Part shown: positions 28,085-37,967 of the stretch, piece by piece | Position numbering within the stretch: the stretch's first letter is position 1 | Layout of the letters: every line of letters begins with the position of its first letter | NCBI GenBank assembly: GCA_002434305.1 | Contig: DJJU01000013.1 | Coordinates: 558,001 to 622,000, forward strand | Length of the DNA stretch: 64,000 nucleotides | Direction of reading: 5' to 3' | Origin: Alicycliphilus sp. UBA6560 | GTDB lineage: Bacteria > Pseudomonadota > Gammaproteobacteria > Burkholderiales > Burkholderiaceae_C | Notes under the pieces: generated by a model | The model's database searches: none | The model's input: only the letters and a program-made list of their open reading frames with translations | What the model was told of the DNA's origin: nothing | Translations under genes and position numbers: made by a program

Positions 28085-29608
28085 ATGCCTTCTCCTTCGT
28101 CCCTGCACGCCCGCGCCCGCTGGGCCTCCCTGTCCCTGCTGCTGGCTCTGGCTGCCTGCGGCGGCGGCAGCGGCAGCAGCACGCCCGAGCCCACCCCCGC
28201 GCCGCCGCCCGGCCCCGTGCCGGCTCCGTCACCGGCGCCGGCGCCAGCACCGACCCCCTCCGGCAGCGACCGGATCGAACCCTACGATCCCGGCGCAACC
28301 CAGGCCGTCCAGGCCACCAAGCAGGGGGCGCAAGCCGCCGCCGCCGCGCAGGACGCGCGCACCGTGGCCCTGGGCCCGCTGGCCGCAACGTCGGTGAAGG
28401 CAGCCGCCCTGGTCGACCCCGGCACGCCGCTGCAGATCGGCCAGGCGCGCAGCGTGGCCGACACCGCCACGCCCGAGGCCACGGCCCGCCTGCTGCGTTG
28501 GCAGCCGGGCGCGCGCGGCACGCAGGTGGCGGCGCTGCGCTTCGTGGCCGAGGGCGCGCACGGCGTGCGCCTGGGCGTGCTGGTGCAGGCCCTGCCCGAG
28601 GGCGCCGTGCTGCGCGCCTACGGCACGCCGCAGGGCGACGTGGTGCAGATCAGCGCCCGCCAACTGCAGGAGCTGGCCGCGCGCAACGCCCAGGGCGGCG
28701 CCGATGAGACTGTGGCCCGCACCTGGTGGAGCCCCGACTTCGGCGGCGCCCAGACCACGCTGGAGATCGAGGTCGCCAGCGCCGCCGACATCGCCGCCGT
28801 GCGCCTGTCGGTGCCGCGCCTGTCGCACTTCACCCAGGCGCCGCAGCAGGCCGAGGAGGCTCTGCTGCCCAAGGCCGCGGGCAGCTGCAACGTGGACGTG
28901 GCCTGCCGGCCCGAATACCTGGAGCAAAGCCGCTCCGTGGCCCGCATGCTGTTCGTGCGCGAGGACGGCCAGACCTACCTGTGCACCGGCACGCTGATGA
29001 ACGACGCCTCTTCCTCCGGCACGCCGTACTTCCTGAGCGCCAACCACTGCGTGGGCACCCAGGCCGTGGCCTCCACGCTGACCACCGACTGGTTCCTGCG
29101 CGCCCCTGGCTGCGGCGCCGCCGGCACGACCCCGGCCGCCACGCGCGTGGCGGGTGGCGCCACGCTGCTGTACGCGGCGGCGCGCACCGACACCGCCTTG
29201 ATGCGGCTGAACAATCCGCCGCCGGCCGGCATCGTCTACGCCGGCTCGTACTTCGGCACCCCGCTGCAGCCCGGTACGGCGCTGGCGGACGTGCACCACC
29301 CCGCGGGCGATCCGCAGAAGATCAGCCTGGGCACACTGCAGCGCTACAGCGTCTGCGGCGGCAGCTTCTGCAGCAGCAGCGACGCGACCGAAGGCACCTA
29401 CCTGACGCTGAACTGGCAGTCGGGCGTAGTGGAGGGCGGCAGCAGCGGCTCGGCCGCCTTCGTCACCCTGGGAGAGCGCCGCTACGTGGTCGGCCAGCTG
29501 CTGGGCGGCAGCTCCAGCTGCGCCGTGCCCACCGGGGTGGACCACTACGGTCGCTTCGACCTGAGCTACCGCGAGGCGATCAAGAACTGGCTGAATCCCG
29601 GCGCCTGA
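28085..29608 (+). CDS. Secreted lipoprotein serine protease, lysyl-endopeptidase-like
   Basis: 507-aa exported protease. The N-terminus is a lipoprotein signal with lipobox LAAC (C25), followed by a Gly/Ser and then Pro-rich linker to about residue 60, so it should be anchored to the outer or inner membrane. The trypsin-fold domain is C-terminal: His in FLSANHCVG (H321), Asp in RTDTALMRL (D369), Ser in GGSSGSAAF (S454). GGSSGS and the many cysteines resemble Achromobacter Lys-C-type endopeptidases. Residues 70-260 look like a propeptide. It ends 6 bases before the stop of the convergent Hsp70 operon. Lysine specificity is inference. Confidence 0.8.
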   Translation: MPSPSSLHARARWASLSLLLALAACGGGSGSSTPEPTPAPPPGPVPAPSPAPAPAPTPSGSDRIEPYDPGATQAVQATKQGAQAAAAAQDARTVALGPLAATSVKAAALVDPGTPLQIGQARSVADTATPEATARLLRWQPGARGTQVAALRFVAEGAHGVRLGVLVQALPEGAVLRAYGTPQGDVVQISARQLQELAARNAQGGADETVARTWWSPDFGGAQTTLEIEVASAADIAAVRLSVPRLSHFTQAPQQAEEALLPKAAGSCNVDVACRPEYLEQSRSVARMLFVREDGQTYLCTGTLMNDASSSGTPYFLSANHCVGTQAVASTLTTDWFLRAPGCGAAGTTPAATRVAGGATLLYAAARTDTALMRLNNPPPAGIVYAGSYFGTPLQPGTALADVHHPAGDPQKISLGTLQRYSVCGGSFCSSSDATEGTYLTLNWQSGVVEGGSSGSAAFVTLGERRYVVGQLLGGSSSCAVPTGVDHYGRFDLSYREAIKNWLNPGA

Positions 29609-29614
29609 ACGTCG

Positions 29615-32446
29615 TCAGATCAGCGCCAGCCCCGGCGGCAGGCTGTCGCCCAGGCTGCGCTGGCGGTCCTCGGCATCCAGCTGCACCACCTCGCGCACCT
29701 GGTTCACCCAGCGCTCGGGCGCCGCGCTGTCCTGCAGCTTTGCCAGCACCTGGGCGCGCACGCCGTCCGCCAGGTCCAGCGTGCGCTCGCCCGTCCTGCG
29801 GGCGATCTGCACGGCGGCGAACATGGCGTGCTCGTTCTTGCGCCAGTCCTGCGCCAGCGCGGCGGCTAAAAATTCCTGCGCCGCCTCGGGCGGCATGACG
29901 CGGTGGGCATTGGCCGCCAGCGCCGTGCGCGCCGCCAGGCGGCCGATGGCCCACCAAGTCTGCTGCGGCTCGCCCGGCTTTTGCAGGCGCGCCAGCATCC
30001 ACTGGCCCATCTCGCGGCGGTACTGCCAGGGCACGGCCTCCATGGCGGCAAACAGGCGCAGCATGTCGTCGTAGCTGCCCCAGGCGCTGCGGGCCGCGCC
30101 GCTGCGCTGCACGGCCTTTTGCATGCAGCCGGCCACTTCTTCCAGCAGCTGCATCTGGCGGGCTTCGTCCAGGCCGGCGGCCACGCGGCGCCAGAAGACC
30201 CACCACTCCGTCCAGTTGGCCGCCTCGCGCGGGTGGGCCAGGCCCTGGGCGTGCAACTGCCAGACCTGGTCGATGCGCCAGGCGTCCAGCGCCGCGCCCA
30301 CGCCGGGGCGCAGGCACCAGCCGGCCAGGTTGAGCCAGGCGCGCTCGTGCTCGGGGCTGCGCCGGCGCCGGCGGGCGCGCTCCAGCAGCGCGTCGAACAG
30401 GGTGCGCAGCAGCGCCAGCGGCCAGTCCTCGCGCGGGCCCAGCCGCTTTTGCAGCGACTGGCGCAGCTGACGCACCTCGCGCGCGGCCACGTCCTGGGCC
30501 TGGCTGCCGAAGATGCGCTCCAGCAGGGCGACGGCCTCGGGCAGGCGGACGTCGGTTGCAGATTGCGGGTCTTTTGGGGCTGCAGCGCTTGATGGGCCTG
30601 CGCCGGCAGCTATGGTTTCTGATGCATCGCCGCGCACGGCGAAGGGCAGCAGCCAGCTGTGCCCGGCGTCGTGCTCGGCCACGCAGCGCACCTGCAGCGT
30701 GCCCACCTCGCTCATGCTGGCCTGCAGCTGCACCTCCACCCGCGCCGTGGCGCGGCCGGGCGGGGCGGGCAGCACGGCAGCCAGGGGCGGCAGCTCGGTC
30801 CAGCCTTCACCCTCGATGGGCGCGATCTGCCCGGCCTGGGCCTGGCCCTGGCTGCGCGCCACCAGCGTGAAGCGCACGGGCTGGCCCAGCGCCAGGGCGA
30901 AGCGCCGCCCGGTCAGCACCAGGCGCGTGCCCTCCTCGGTGCCGCGCGGCAGCAGGCAGACGCCCTGGGCGGCTGCGCCCCCCTGCGCCGGCAGCACCAG
31001 CCAGTAGCTGCGCGCGGAGCCGCCGCCGATGCGGGGAACTACGCTTTTGATAGCTACTCGCGCTTGCCCTGACTGGGTTTGAGGCTGATTTGACTGTATT
31101 TTTTCCTGGTGCTGCGCCAGGGCGTGGGCGGCCGCGCCGCGGGCCACGGCCCAGTCCGGATGCGGGTTGTGCAGCACGCGCACGGCCTGCCCGCGCCAGT
31201 GGCCCAGCAGGTCGGCCAGGCGCTCGGCCAGGGCGTGGGCGTGGAACACGCCGCCGTTGAGCAGCACCGTGTCGGGCAGCGCCTGCGCCGCGTGGCGCGC
31301 CAGGAACAGCGCCAGGTGCCGCGAGATGGCCGCGTCCGCCGGGTAGGGCAGTCCCAGGCCGCGCAGGGCGCCCTGGCGGCGCTCGGGGGCGTCGTGCAGC
31401 CCGGCGGTGGGCAGGAAGGCCTCGACCACCCATGCGTGCACCTGCTCGCGCGTCAGGGTGGCGCTGCGCGTCTGTGCCAGCAGGGCCGAGCCCGTGCCCA
31501 GCAGCGTGACGGGCACGCCGGCGGGCGACTCCCGCGCCAGCAGCCGCTCCTTGGCGGCGCGGCAGCGCTGCACCAGCTCGGCAAAGCGCGCCGGCGCCAG
31601 CCGCTGGCCGGGCGGGGCGAAGTGCGGCTCCAGCCGGTGCGCCAGGGCCAGGTCCATGTTGTCGCCGCCCAGCATCAGGTGCTCGCCCACGGCAATGCGG
31701 GTCAGCGCGGGCAGGGCGCCGTCCGCCGCGCCGTCCACGCGGATCAGCGTCAGGTCGGTGGTGCCGCCGCCCACGTCCACCACCAGCACCAGGCGGCTGG
31801 CGGCCAGCTGCGCGGCCAGGGTATCGCCCTGCAGCACCAGCCAGTCGTGGAAGGCGGCCTTGGGCTCTTCCAGCAGCTGCAGCGGCGGCAGGCCGGCCAG
31901 CTCCGCCGCCTGCAGGGTCAGGGCGCGCGCGCCTTCGTCGAACGACGCCGGCACCGTCAGCACCACGCTTTGCTGCGCCAGCGGGGCATCGGGGTGGGCG
32001 GCGTCCCAAGCGGCGCGCAGGTGGGCCAGGTAGCTGGCGGACGCATCCAGTGGCGAGATCTTCGCGACCTCGTCGCCCGCGCCCCAGGGCAGGATGGGCG
32101 CGCTGCGGTCTACCCCGGCGTGCGACAGCCAGCTCTTGGCGCTGGCCACCAACCGCTGCGGCGCGGACGCGCCCAGGCCGCGCGCCCAGCGCCCGACGAC
32201 GGCCGGGGCCTCGTCGTCCGCGCCCAGCGGCGGCCAGGGCGTGCGCCAGGCCTCGCCCAGCTCGCCCGGCGCCGCCTGGTAGCGCATGGAGGGCAGCAGC
32301 ACGTCGGCCTGCACCTCGGCGGGCGACAGGCGCTGGGGAACAGGCAGCAGACGGATGCCGTCCGCGCCGCCGTCCAGCGGCGCGTAGGCGACGGCCGTGT
32401 GGCTGGTTCCCAGGTCGATGCCGACGGCGTAGCGGGGTGTGCTCAC
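29615..32446 (-). CDS. Long Hsp70-like ATPase (second paralogue)
   Basis: 943-aa Hsp70-family protein, longer than DnaK (~640). An actin-like ATPase starts at once (YAVGIDLGTSHTAVAYAPL), with VLVVDVGGGTTDLTLIRVDG and VLLNGGVF as phosphate motifs. The canonical DnaK substrate domain is absent; instead ~430 extra residues end in a helical repeat-like region rich in W and R (WWVFWRRVAAGLDEARQMQL). Two in-frame dispersed repeats encode internal stretches (IQSNQPQTQSGQARVAIKSV, and ETIAAGAGPSSAAAPKDPQS). GTG 32446 overlaps the stop of the nuclease gene (GTGA). Last gene of the DUF2760-Hsp70-nuclease-Hsp70 operon. Confidence 0.85.
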   Translation of the reverse strand: MSTPRYAVGIDLGTSHTAVAYAPLDGGADGIRLLPVPQRLSPAEVQADVLLPSMRYQAAPGELGEAWRTPWPPLGADDEAPAVVGRWARGLGASAPQRLVASAKSWLSHAGVDRSAPILPWGAGDEVAKISPLDASASYLAHLRAAWDAAHPDAPLAQQSVVLTVPASFDEGARALTLQAAELAGLPPLQLLEEPKAAFHDWLVLQGDTLAAQLAASRLVLVVDVGGGTTDLTLIRVDGAADGALPALTRIAVGEHLMLGGDNMDLALAHRLEPHFAPPGQRLAPARFAELVQRCRAAKERLLARESPAGVPVTLLGTGSALLAQTRSATLTREQVHAWVVEAFLPTAGLHDAPERRQGALRGLGLPYPADAAISRHLALFLARHAAQALPDTVLLNGGVFHAHALAERLADLLGHWRGQAVRVLHNPHPDWAVARGAAAHALAQHQEKIQSNQPQTQSGQARVAIKSVVPRIGGGSARSYWLVLPAQGGAAAQGVCLLPRGTEEGTRLVLTGRRFALALGQPVRFTLVARSQGQAQAGQIAPIEGEGWTELPPLAAVLPAPPGRATARVEVQLQASMSEVGTLQVRCVAEHDAGHSWLLPFAVRGDASETIAAGAGPSSAAAPKDPQSATDVRLPEAVALLERIFGSQAQDVAAREVRQLRQSLQKRLGPREDWPLALLRTLFDALLERARRRRRSPEHERAWLNLAGWCLRPGVGAALDAWRIDQVWQLHAQGLAHPREAANWTEWWVFWRRVAAGLDEARQMQLLEEVAGCMQKAVQRSGAARSAWGSYDDMLRLFAAMEAVPWQYRREMGQWMLARLQKPGEPQQTWWAIGRLAARTALAANAHRVMPPEAAQEFLAAALAQDWRKNEHAMFAAVQIARRTGERTLDLADGVRAQVLAKLQDSAAPERWVNQVREVVQLDAEDRQRSLGDSLPPGLALI
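30565..30625 (-). repeat. Dispersed hairpin repeat, copy D (inside the long Hsp70 gene)
   Basis: Degenerate copy, minus strand: GCATCAGAAACCATAGCTGC, CGGCGCAGGCCCATCAAGCG, CTGCAGCCCCAAAAGACCC. The reading frame passes through it without a stop and gives ASETIAAGAGPSSAAAPKDP, a low-complexity stretch between the beta-domain and the C-terminal helical region. Confidence 0.65.
31041..31104 (+). repeat. Dispersed hairpin repeat, copy E (inside the long Hsp70 gene)
   Basis: Plus strand: ACGCTTTTGATAGCTACTCG, CGCTTGCCCTGACTGGGTTT, GAGGCTGATTTGACTGTATT. AT-rich against its surroundings. On the coding (minus) strand it stays open and reads KIQSNQPQTQSGQARVAIKS, an insertion between the ATPase and beta-domain of the Hsp70. 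Confidence 0.8.
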
Positions 32447-33477
32447 AGGTCGCCCAGTTCGCTTTCGATCTGCTCGATGCTGGGCAGGCTGGTCTGCAGT
32501 TCGGCCGGCAGGGATTCGAGCAGCCGGTATTCGGCAATGCCCATGGGCTGGCCCCGGTCGCCCAGGGCGTATTCGGCCACCACCTTGTTCTTGCTCTTGC
32601 ACAGCAGCAGGCCGATGGTGGGGTTGTCGCGCTCGTCCTTGACCTGGCGGTCCACGGCGGTGAGGTAGAAACCCAGCTGGCCCAGGTGTTCGGGCTTGAA
32701 GGCGCCGGCCTTGAGCTCGATGACCACGTAGCAGCGCAGCTTGAGGTGGTAGAACAGCAGGTCGATGAAGAACTCGTCGCCGCCCACGTTCAAAAGCACC
32801 TGGCGCCCGACGAAAGCAAAGCCCGCGCCCAGCTCCAGCAGGAATTCGGTCACGTGGCGCACCAGGGCGGTTTCGATGTCGCGCTCGTGTGCCTCCTCGC
32901 TCAGGCCCAGGAAATCGAAGCGGTAAGGGTCCTTGAGCGACTCGCGCGCCAGATCGGACTGCGGCGCAGGCAGGCGCGCCTCGAAATTGGTCACCGCCGC
33001 GCCGCTGCGCTCGAGCAGGCGATTTTCGATGTGCATGACCAACACGTTGCGCGACCAGTTGTGCTCCAGCGCCTGGGCCGCGTACCAGCGGCGCGTCTTG
33101 GGGCCGGGCAGCCTGTCCAGCAGCACCAGGTTGTGCCCCCAGGGCAATAGTGCAGCAGCCTGTTGCACAAATTCGGTATCGGGCCACGCCTGGGCAAAGG
33201 CACGCATGTACTTCATGTTGCGTGGCGAAAACCCCTTCATGTCCGGGAACGCCGCCCGCAGGTCGTGCGCCAGCCGCTCGATGACCTTCGCGCCCCAGCC
33301 CTCGCGCTCCTGGCGTTGCAGGATGTCCCGGCCGATCTGCCAGTACAGCAGCACCAGCTCGCGGTTCACCGCCAGCGTGGCGCGCTGCTGGGCGGTGTGG
33401 ATGCGCGTTTTCAGCTCGGCCAGCCACTCGGCGTAGCCGCCGGGCGGCGGGGTCAGGGCGACGGGGCGCTCGGCCAT
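32443..33477 (-). CDS. PD-(D/E)XK nuclease family protein (DUF1016, YhcG-like)
   Basis: 344-aa protein with the two-part DUF1016 build. Residues ~15-150 are the helical N-terminal domain (LVLLYWQIGRDILQRQEREG, FSPRNMKYMRAFAQAWP, PWGHNLVLLDR); residues ~195-330 are a PD-(D/E)XK nuclease with D239-x14-E254-L-K256 in DEFFIDLLFYH...VVIELK and glutamine in HLGQLGFYL. The active site looks intact. Such proteins are often near restriction or mobile genes. Here it is locked between two Hsp70 genes: 4 bases after the upstream Hsp70 stop and overlapping the next start by 4. ATG 33477 is preferred over 33540. DNA target and role unknown. Confidence 0.85.
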   Translation of the reverse strand: MAERPVALTPPPGGYAEWLAELKTRIHTAQQRATLAVNRELVLLYWQIGRDILQRQEREGWGAKVIERLAHDLRAAFPDMKGFSPRNMKYMRAFAQAWPDTEFVQQAAALLPWGHNLVLLDRLPGPKTRRWYAAQALEHNWSRNVLVMHIENRLLERSGAAVTNFEARLPAPQSDLARESLKDPYRFDFLGLSEEAHERDIETALVRHVTEFLLELGAGFAFVGRQVLLNVGGDEFFIDLLFYHLKLRCYVVIELKAGAFKPEHLGQLGFYLTAVDRQVKDERDNPTIGLLLCKSKNKVVAEYALGDRGQPMGIAEYRLLESLPAELQTSLPSIEQIESELGDL

Positions 33478-33481
33478 GGCT

Positions 33482-35380
33482 TCAGCCCTGGGCGGCGGCA
33501 GACGGCGCGCGCACGTCGAACTCCACCTTCCAGCGCTCATGCCCGCCCACGGGCACGGCGTGCAGCTCCAGCGTGCCGATGTCGGTCACGCGCGCGTGCA
33601 GGGTGACGGGGACCACCTCGCCGGCCGCGCGGCCTTCCGATGGCAGGTGCAGCTCGATCTCCTGCAGCTCCACCAGCTCCCCGGGCGACCAGAACTCCAG
33701 CAGCGTGCCCACGGTGTCCTGCCGGCGCACGCTGGAGCCGAAAAAGCGCAGCCGCACCGGCTCGCCCACCACCAGGCCGAACTGCTGCTCGGCCAGCGCC
33801 ACCTCGGTGCCTTCTTCCATGCCGAAGGGCGCCAAGCACAGGGCGGACAGCGGCGGCTCCATGCCGGGGATGGCCGGCAGGTTGCCCTCCACGCCCACGT
33901 AGTAGCTCTGCGCCGTGCCGCCGCGGATGCGCACGCCGGCGCCCGCGTGCGCGACGTGGCCGAAGTAGGCGGCGCCGCGCGCCACGGCCAGGTCCAGCTG
34001 CGCGCCCTCCAGCAACCGCGCGGGCGGCGCGCCTTCGGCGGCCAGCCAGCCGTTCAGCACCTGCAGGATGCGGGACTCAACCTGCGGCGCCTTCAGCACG
34101 CCGCCGTTGAACAGCACGGCCGTGGGGTGCACGAAGCCGGCGCCCTCGGGTCGCGCCGTGGCCTCCACCTGGCGCGACAGAAAGGCCGCCAGGTGGCGCG
34201 TGACGGCCGCGTCCTGCGCGTAGGGCAGGCCCAGCTGGGTCAGCGCGGCGCGGGCGCGCACCTGCGGCCGGTCGGTGATGGCGGCGGGCGGGAAGAAGCC
34301 CTCCACCAGCAGCTGCAGCACTTCTTCCTGCGTCACCTCGGTGCGGATGCTGCCGCCGATCAGCTTGCTGCCCCGGCTGGGCACGACCACCGGCACGCTG
34401 GCCGGCGCGTCCTGCGCCAGCAGCTGCTCCTTGGCGGCGCGGCAGCCGTGCGCCAGGGCGCGGGTCTGCCAGGCATCCAGCTGCTTGCCCTCGGCCGCCA
34501 GCTTGCGCGCCGCGCCGTAGGCCAGGGCCAGGTCCATGTTGTCGCCGCCCAGCAGGATGTGCTCGCCCACGGCCACGCGCTGCAGCTGCAGACTGCCGCC
34601 TTCGCTTCGCACGGCGATGAGCGACAGGTCGGTCGTGCCGCCGCCCACGTCCACCACCAGGATCACGTCGCCGTCGCGGACCTGCTTGCGCCAGGCGCCG
34701 CCGCTGGCCTGGATCCAGCTGTACAGCGCGGCCTGGGGCTCCTCCAGCAGCGTCAGGTGCTCAAAGCCGGCGGCCTGGCAGGCCTCGGCCGTCAGCTCGC
34801 GCGCGGCCGGGTCGAACGAGGCGGGGATGGTCACGGTGACGCGCTGCGCGCTCAAGGGCGCCTCGGGGTGGGCCTGGTCCCAGGCGCGGCGCAGGTGGTT
34901 GAGGTATTCGGTGCTGGCCTGCAGCGGCGAGAGGCGCGGCACCTCCTCGGGTGCGTCGGCCGGCAGGAGGGGGGCGCGCCGGTCCACGCCGGGGTGGCAC
35001 AGCCAGCTCTTGGCGCTGGACACCAGCCGGATCGGCGTGGCCGCGCCGCGCGCGCGGGCGAATTCGCCCACCACGAAGGGCGGCGGTGCGTCCTGGCCGG
35101 GCAGGGCGCGGTCGGCGGCGCTCAGCTCGCTTTCGTGGGGCAGGTACAGAAATGACGGCAGCAGCGGCTGGGCCTGCACGCTGGCGGGCGCTGTCAGCTG
35201 CGGGATGTCCAGCACGCCCTGGACCACGCGCTCGCCGTCGCTGCCCGACTCGTCCACCCACGACAGGGCGCAGTGGGTGGTGCCCAGGTCGATGCCGATG
35301 CTGTAGCGCGGTTCAGGGTGTTTTTGGCTTCCAGCGCCCGTCCCGTCTGCGCTGGAAGCTATTGAATTAATAGCGTTCAC
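33482..35380 (-). CDS. Hsp70-like ATPase (first paralogue) with a repeat-derived N-terminus
   Basis: 632-aa Hsp70-family protein. The ATPase core begins at RYSIGIDLGTTHCALSWVDE, with VILVVDVGGGTTDLSLI, HILLGGDNMDLAL and LFNGGVLKAP; a shorter beta-rich part follows, and no DnaK EEVD-type tail is seen. GTG 35380 overlaps the stop of DUF2760 (GTGA) and no other start exists before the ATPase, so the first ~24 residues (NAINSIASSADGTGAGSQKH) are translated from dispersed repeat copy F. Together with DUF2760 and the second Hsp70 it forms a conserved but poorly understood betaproteobacterial chaperone-like operon; clients unknown. Confidence 0.88.
   Translation of the reverse strand: MNAINSIASSADGTGAGSQKHPEPRYSIGIDLGTTHCALSWVDESGSDGERVVQGVLDIPQLTAPASVQAQPLLPSFLYLPHESELSAADRALPGQDAPPPFVVGEFARARGAATPIRLVSSAKSWLCHPGVDRRAPLLPADAPEEVPRLSPLQASTEYLNHLRRAWDQAHPEAPLSAQRVTVTIPASFDPAARELTAEACQAAGFEHLTLLEEPQAALYSWIQASGGAWRKQVRDGDVILVVDVGGGTTDLSLIAVRSEGGSLQLQRVAVGEHILLGGDNMDLALAYGAARKLAAEGKQLDAWQTRALAHGCRAAKEQLLAQDAPASVPVVVPSRGSKLIGGSIRTEVTQEEVLQLLVEGFFPPAAITDRPQVRARAALTQLGLPYAQDAAVTRHLAAFLSRQVEATARPEGAGFVHPTAVLFNGGVLKAPQVESRILQVLNGWLAAEGAPPARLLEGAQLDLAVARGAAYFGHVAHAGAGVRIRGGTAQSYYVGVEGNLPAIPGMEPPLSALCLAPFGMEEGTEVALAEQQFGLVVGEPVRLRFFGSSVRRQDTVGTLLEFWSPGELVELQEIELHLPSEGRAAGEVVPVTLHARVTDIGTLELHAVPVGGHERWKVEFDVRAPSAAAQG
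35313..35375 (-). repeat. Dispersed hairpin repeat, copy F (encodes the N-terminus of Hsp70-1)
   Basis: Minus strand: GCTATTAATTCAATAGCTTC, CAGCGCAGACGGGACGGGCG, CTGGAAGCCAAAAACACCCT. It starts 5 bases inside the Hsp70 gene and runs to just before the ATPase strand RYSIGIDLG, in frame. Confidence 0.85.
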
Positions 35381-35997
35381 AGCTCCACCTCCGCCTGGGC
35401 GACGATGCGCGCGGCCTGCGGGTCGGTGAGCTGCGGCAGGCGCACGTCCTCCACCTGCCAGCCGCGGTGAGCCAGGGTGCCGGCAAAGGGCGGCTGGCCG
35501 ACCACGTTGCCGCTGACGTGCACGGCGGCGGCGTCGAAGCCGGCGGGCAGCGTCACGCGGCTGCCCTCGGCCTCGGCGCGCACGGGTGCCAGCGTGAAGT
35601 GCTCGGCCAGCACCTTGCGGCAGCCCTCGTGCACCACGCGGGCGGCGGCGCCGATCTCGGCGTCGGCATAGCCGGCCACGTCCTCCTGCACGAAGTCGAC
35701 AAAACGCGCCTGGCGCTGCAGCAGGCCCAGCAGCTGCAGAGCGGCGGTGGGGGCGTGCACCTCCAGCGTCTTTTCAACGACGCGCTCCACGGGCACCTCG
35801 ATGCGGGTCTCGACGATCTTCTCGACGGGCACTTCCACGCGCACTTCGGTGGGCGGCGCGTCGGCGGCCAAGGCCTCGCCGGCGCGCAGGCGCAGCACGC
35901 CCTGGGCCAGGCGGGCGTCGCCCAGGATGGCAAAGAAGCTGCCGATCGCAATGGCGATGCGGCTGAAAAACGATGGGGGCTGGGAAGCAGCAGTCAT
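35377..35997 (-). CDS. DUF2760 domain protein
   Basis: 206-aa protein, first gene of the Hsp70 operon. Residues ~9-35 are hydrophobic/amphipathic (FFSRIAIAIGSFFAILGD). A charged repeat VEVPVEKIVETRIEVPVERV makes a coiled-coil-like spacer at ~55-75. The C-terminal ~125 residues form the DUF2760 domain (LQLLGLLQRQARFVDFVQED, AGYADAEIGAAARVVHEGCR, GWQVEDVRLP). Function unknown. Always linked to Hsp70 pairs in related bacteria as far as I recall, so it may be their membrane or client adaptor. ATG 35997; 116 bases separate it from divergent ruvB. Confidence 0.8.
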   Translation of the reverse strand: MTAASQPPSFFSRIAIAIGSFFAILGDARLAQGVLRLRAGEALAADAPPTEVRVEVPVEKIVETRIEVPVERVVEKTLEVHAPTAALQLLGLLQRQARFVDFVQEDVAGYADAEIGAAARVVHEGCRKVLAEHFTLAPVRAEAEGSRVTLPAGFDAAAVHVSGNVVGQPPFAGTLAHRGWQVEDVRLPQLTDPQAARIVAQAEVEL

Positions 35998-36113
35998 GCA
36001 GGAAAACCGGTGTGTCGGCGCGCCGCCATCGGCACGCGAAAAGGGCAAAGATGTTACCCAACCGCCCCTAAACCGCCTGCTGCGGGGGACTATCGCGCAC
36101 AATCTTCCACTGT

Positions 36114-37193
<1,080 letters not shown>

Positions 37194-37196
37194 CGC

Positions 37197-37919
37197 TCAG
37201 CCTGCCGGCGTGGTGCCGGCGTTCCAGTAGGCCTGCAGCACGCTGGGCAGCTCCTCGATGCGCTGCACCACGCCGTCCAGCTCCTCGGCGTTGACCGAGG
37301 TGGCGTACAGGATGACCTCGATCTCCGAGTCGGTGGCGCCGAAGTGGTTCTTCTGCACCGCGCGCACGGGGTACTGGGCCGCCTCCAGCAGGCGCACCAT
37401 GTGCTCGCGCACCTCGGACTGGTCGTCGCGCCGGCACAGGGCGTAGACGTGGTAGGTGGCCTCGGACGAGACGCTGCTCAAGGGGCTGCGGTTGATGTGG
37501 TTGACCACCGGGCGCAGCAGCGTATTGCTGGCCAGCACGAACAGCGTGGCCAGCGCCGCCTCGACCAGGAAGCTGGCGCCGGCGCAGGCGCCCACCGCGG
37601 CCGAGCCCCACAGCGTGGCCGCCGTGTTCAGCCCGGTCACGTTGACGCCCTCCTTCATGATGGCACCCGCGCCCAGGAAGCCCACGCCGGTGATCACGTT
37701 GGCCACGGCGCGCGTGGAGCCGTCCACGCCGTTCATGCGGATGGCCAGGTCCACAAACACCGCCGCGCCCACAGCCACCAGGGCGTTGGTGCGCAGGCCG
37801 GCGGTGCGCTGGCGCACCTGGCGCTCCAGCCCGATCACGCTGCCGAAGACGAAGGCGAAGAACAGGCTGATCAGCGTGTTCAGCGTGGCGGAGGGGTCGA
37901 TGTTGTGCAGGGCCTGCAT
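37197..37919 (-). CDS. MgtC/SapB family membrane protein
   Basis: 240-aa protein with an N-terminal five-helix membrane domain (FFAFVFGSVIGLERQ, GLRTNALVAVGAAVFV, ANVITGVGFLGAGAIMKEG, LNTAATLWGSAAVGACAGA) that matches MgtC, and a C-terminal ACT-like cytosolic domain of ~85 residues. MgtC proteins support growth in low magnesium and modulate F-type ATPase in pathogens; the role in this bacterium is unknown. It follows a 156-aa unknown gene by 48 bases on the same strand, behind a long leader, which fits magnesium-type control. Confidence 0.88.
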   Translation of the reverse strand: MQALHNIDPSATLNTLISLFFAFVFGSVIGLERQVRQRTAGLRTNALVAVGAAVFVDLAIRMNGVDGSTRAVANVITGVGFLGAGAIMKEGVNVTGLNTAATLWGSAAVGACAGASFLVEAALATLFVLASNTLLRPVVNHINRSPLSSVSSEATYHVYALCRRDDQSEVREHMVRLLEAAQYPVRAVQKNHFGATDSEIEVILYATSVNAEELDGVVQRIEELPSVLQAYWNAGTTPAG

Positions 37920-37967
37920 GGATGGAAAGACCGGTGAGGGTGGCAGGGACGGGGCTGCGAGCGTAGC

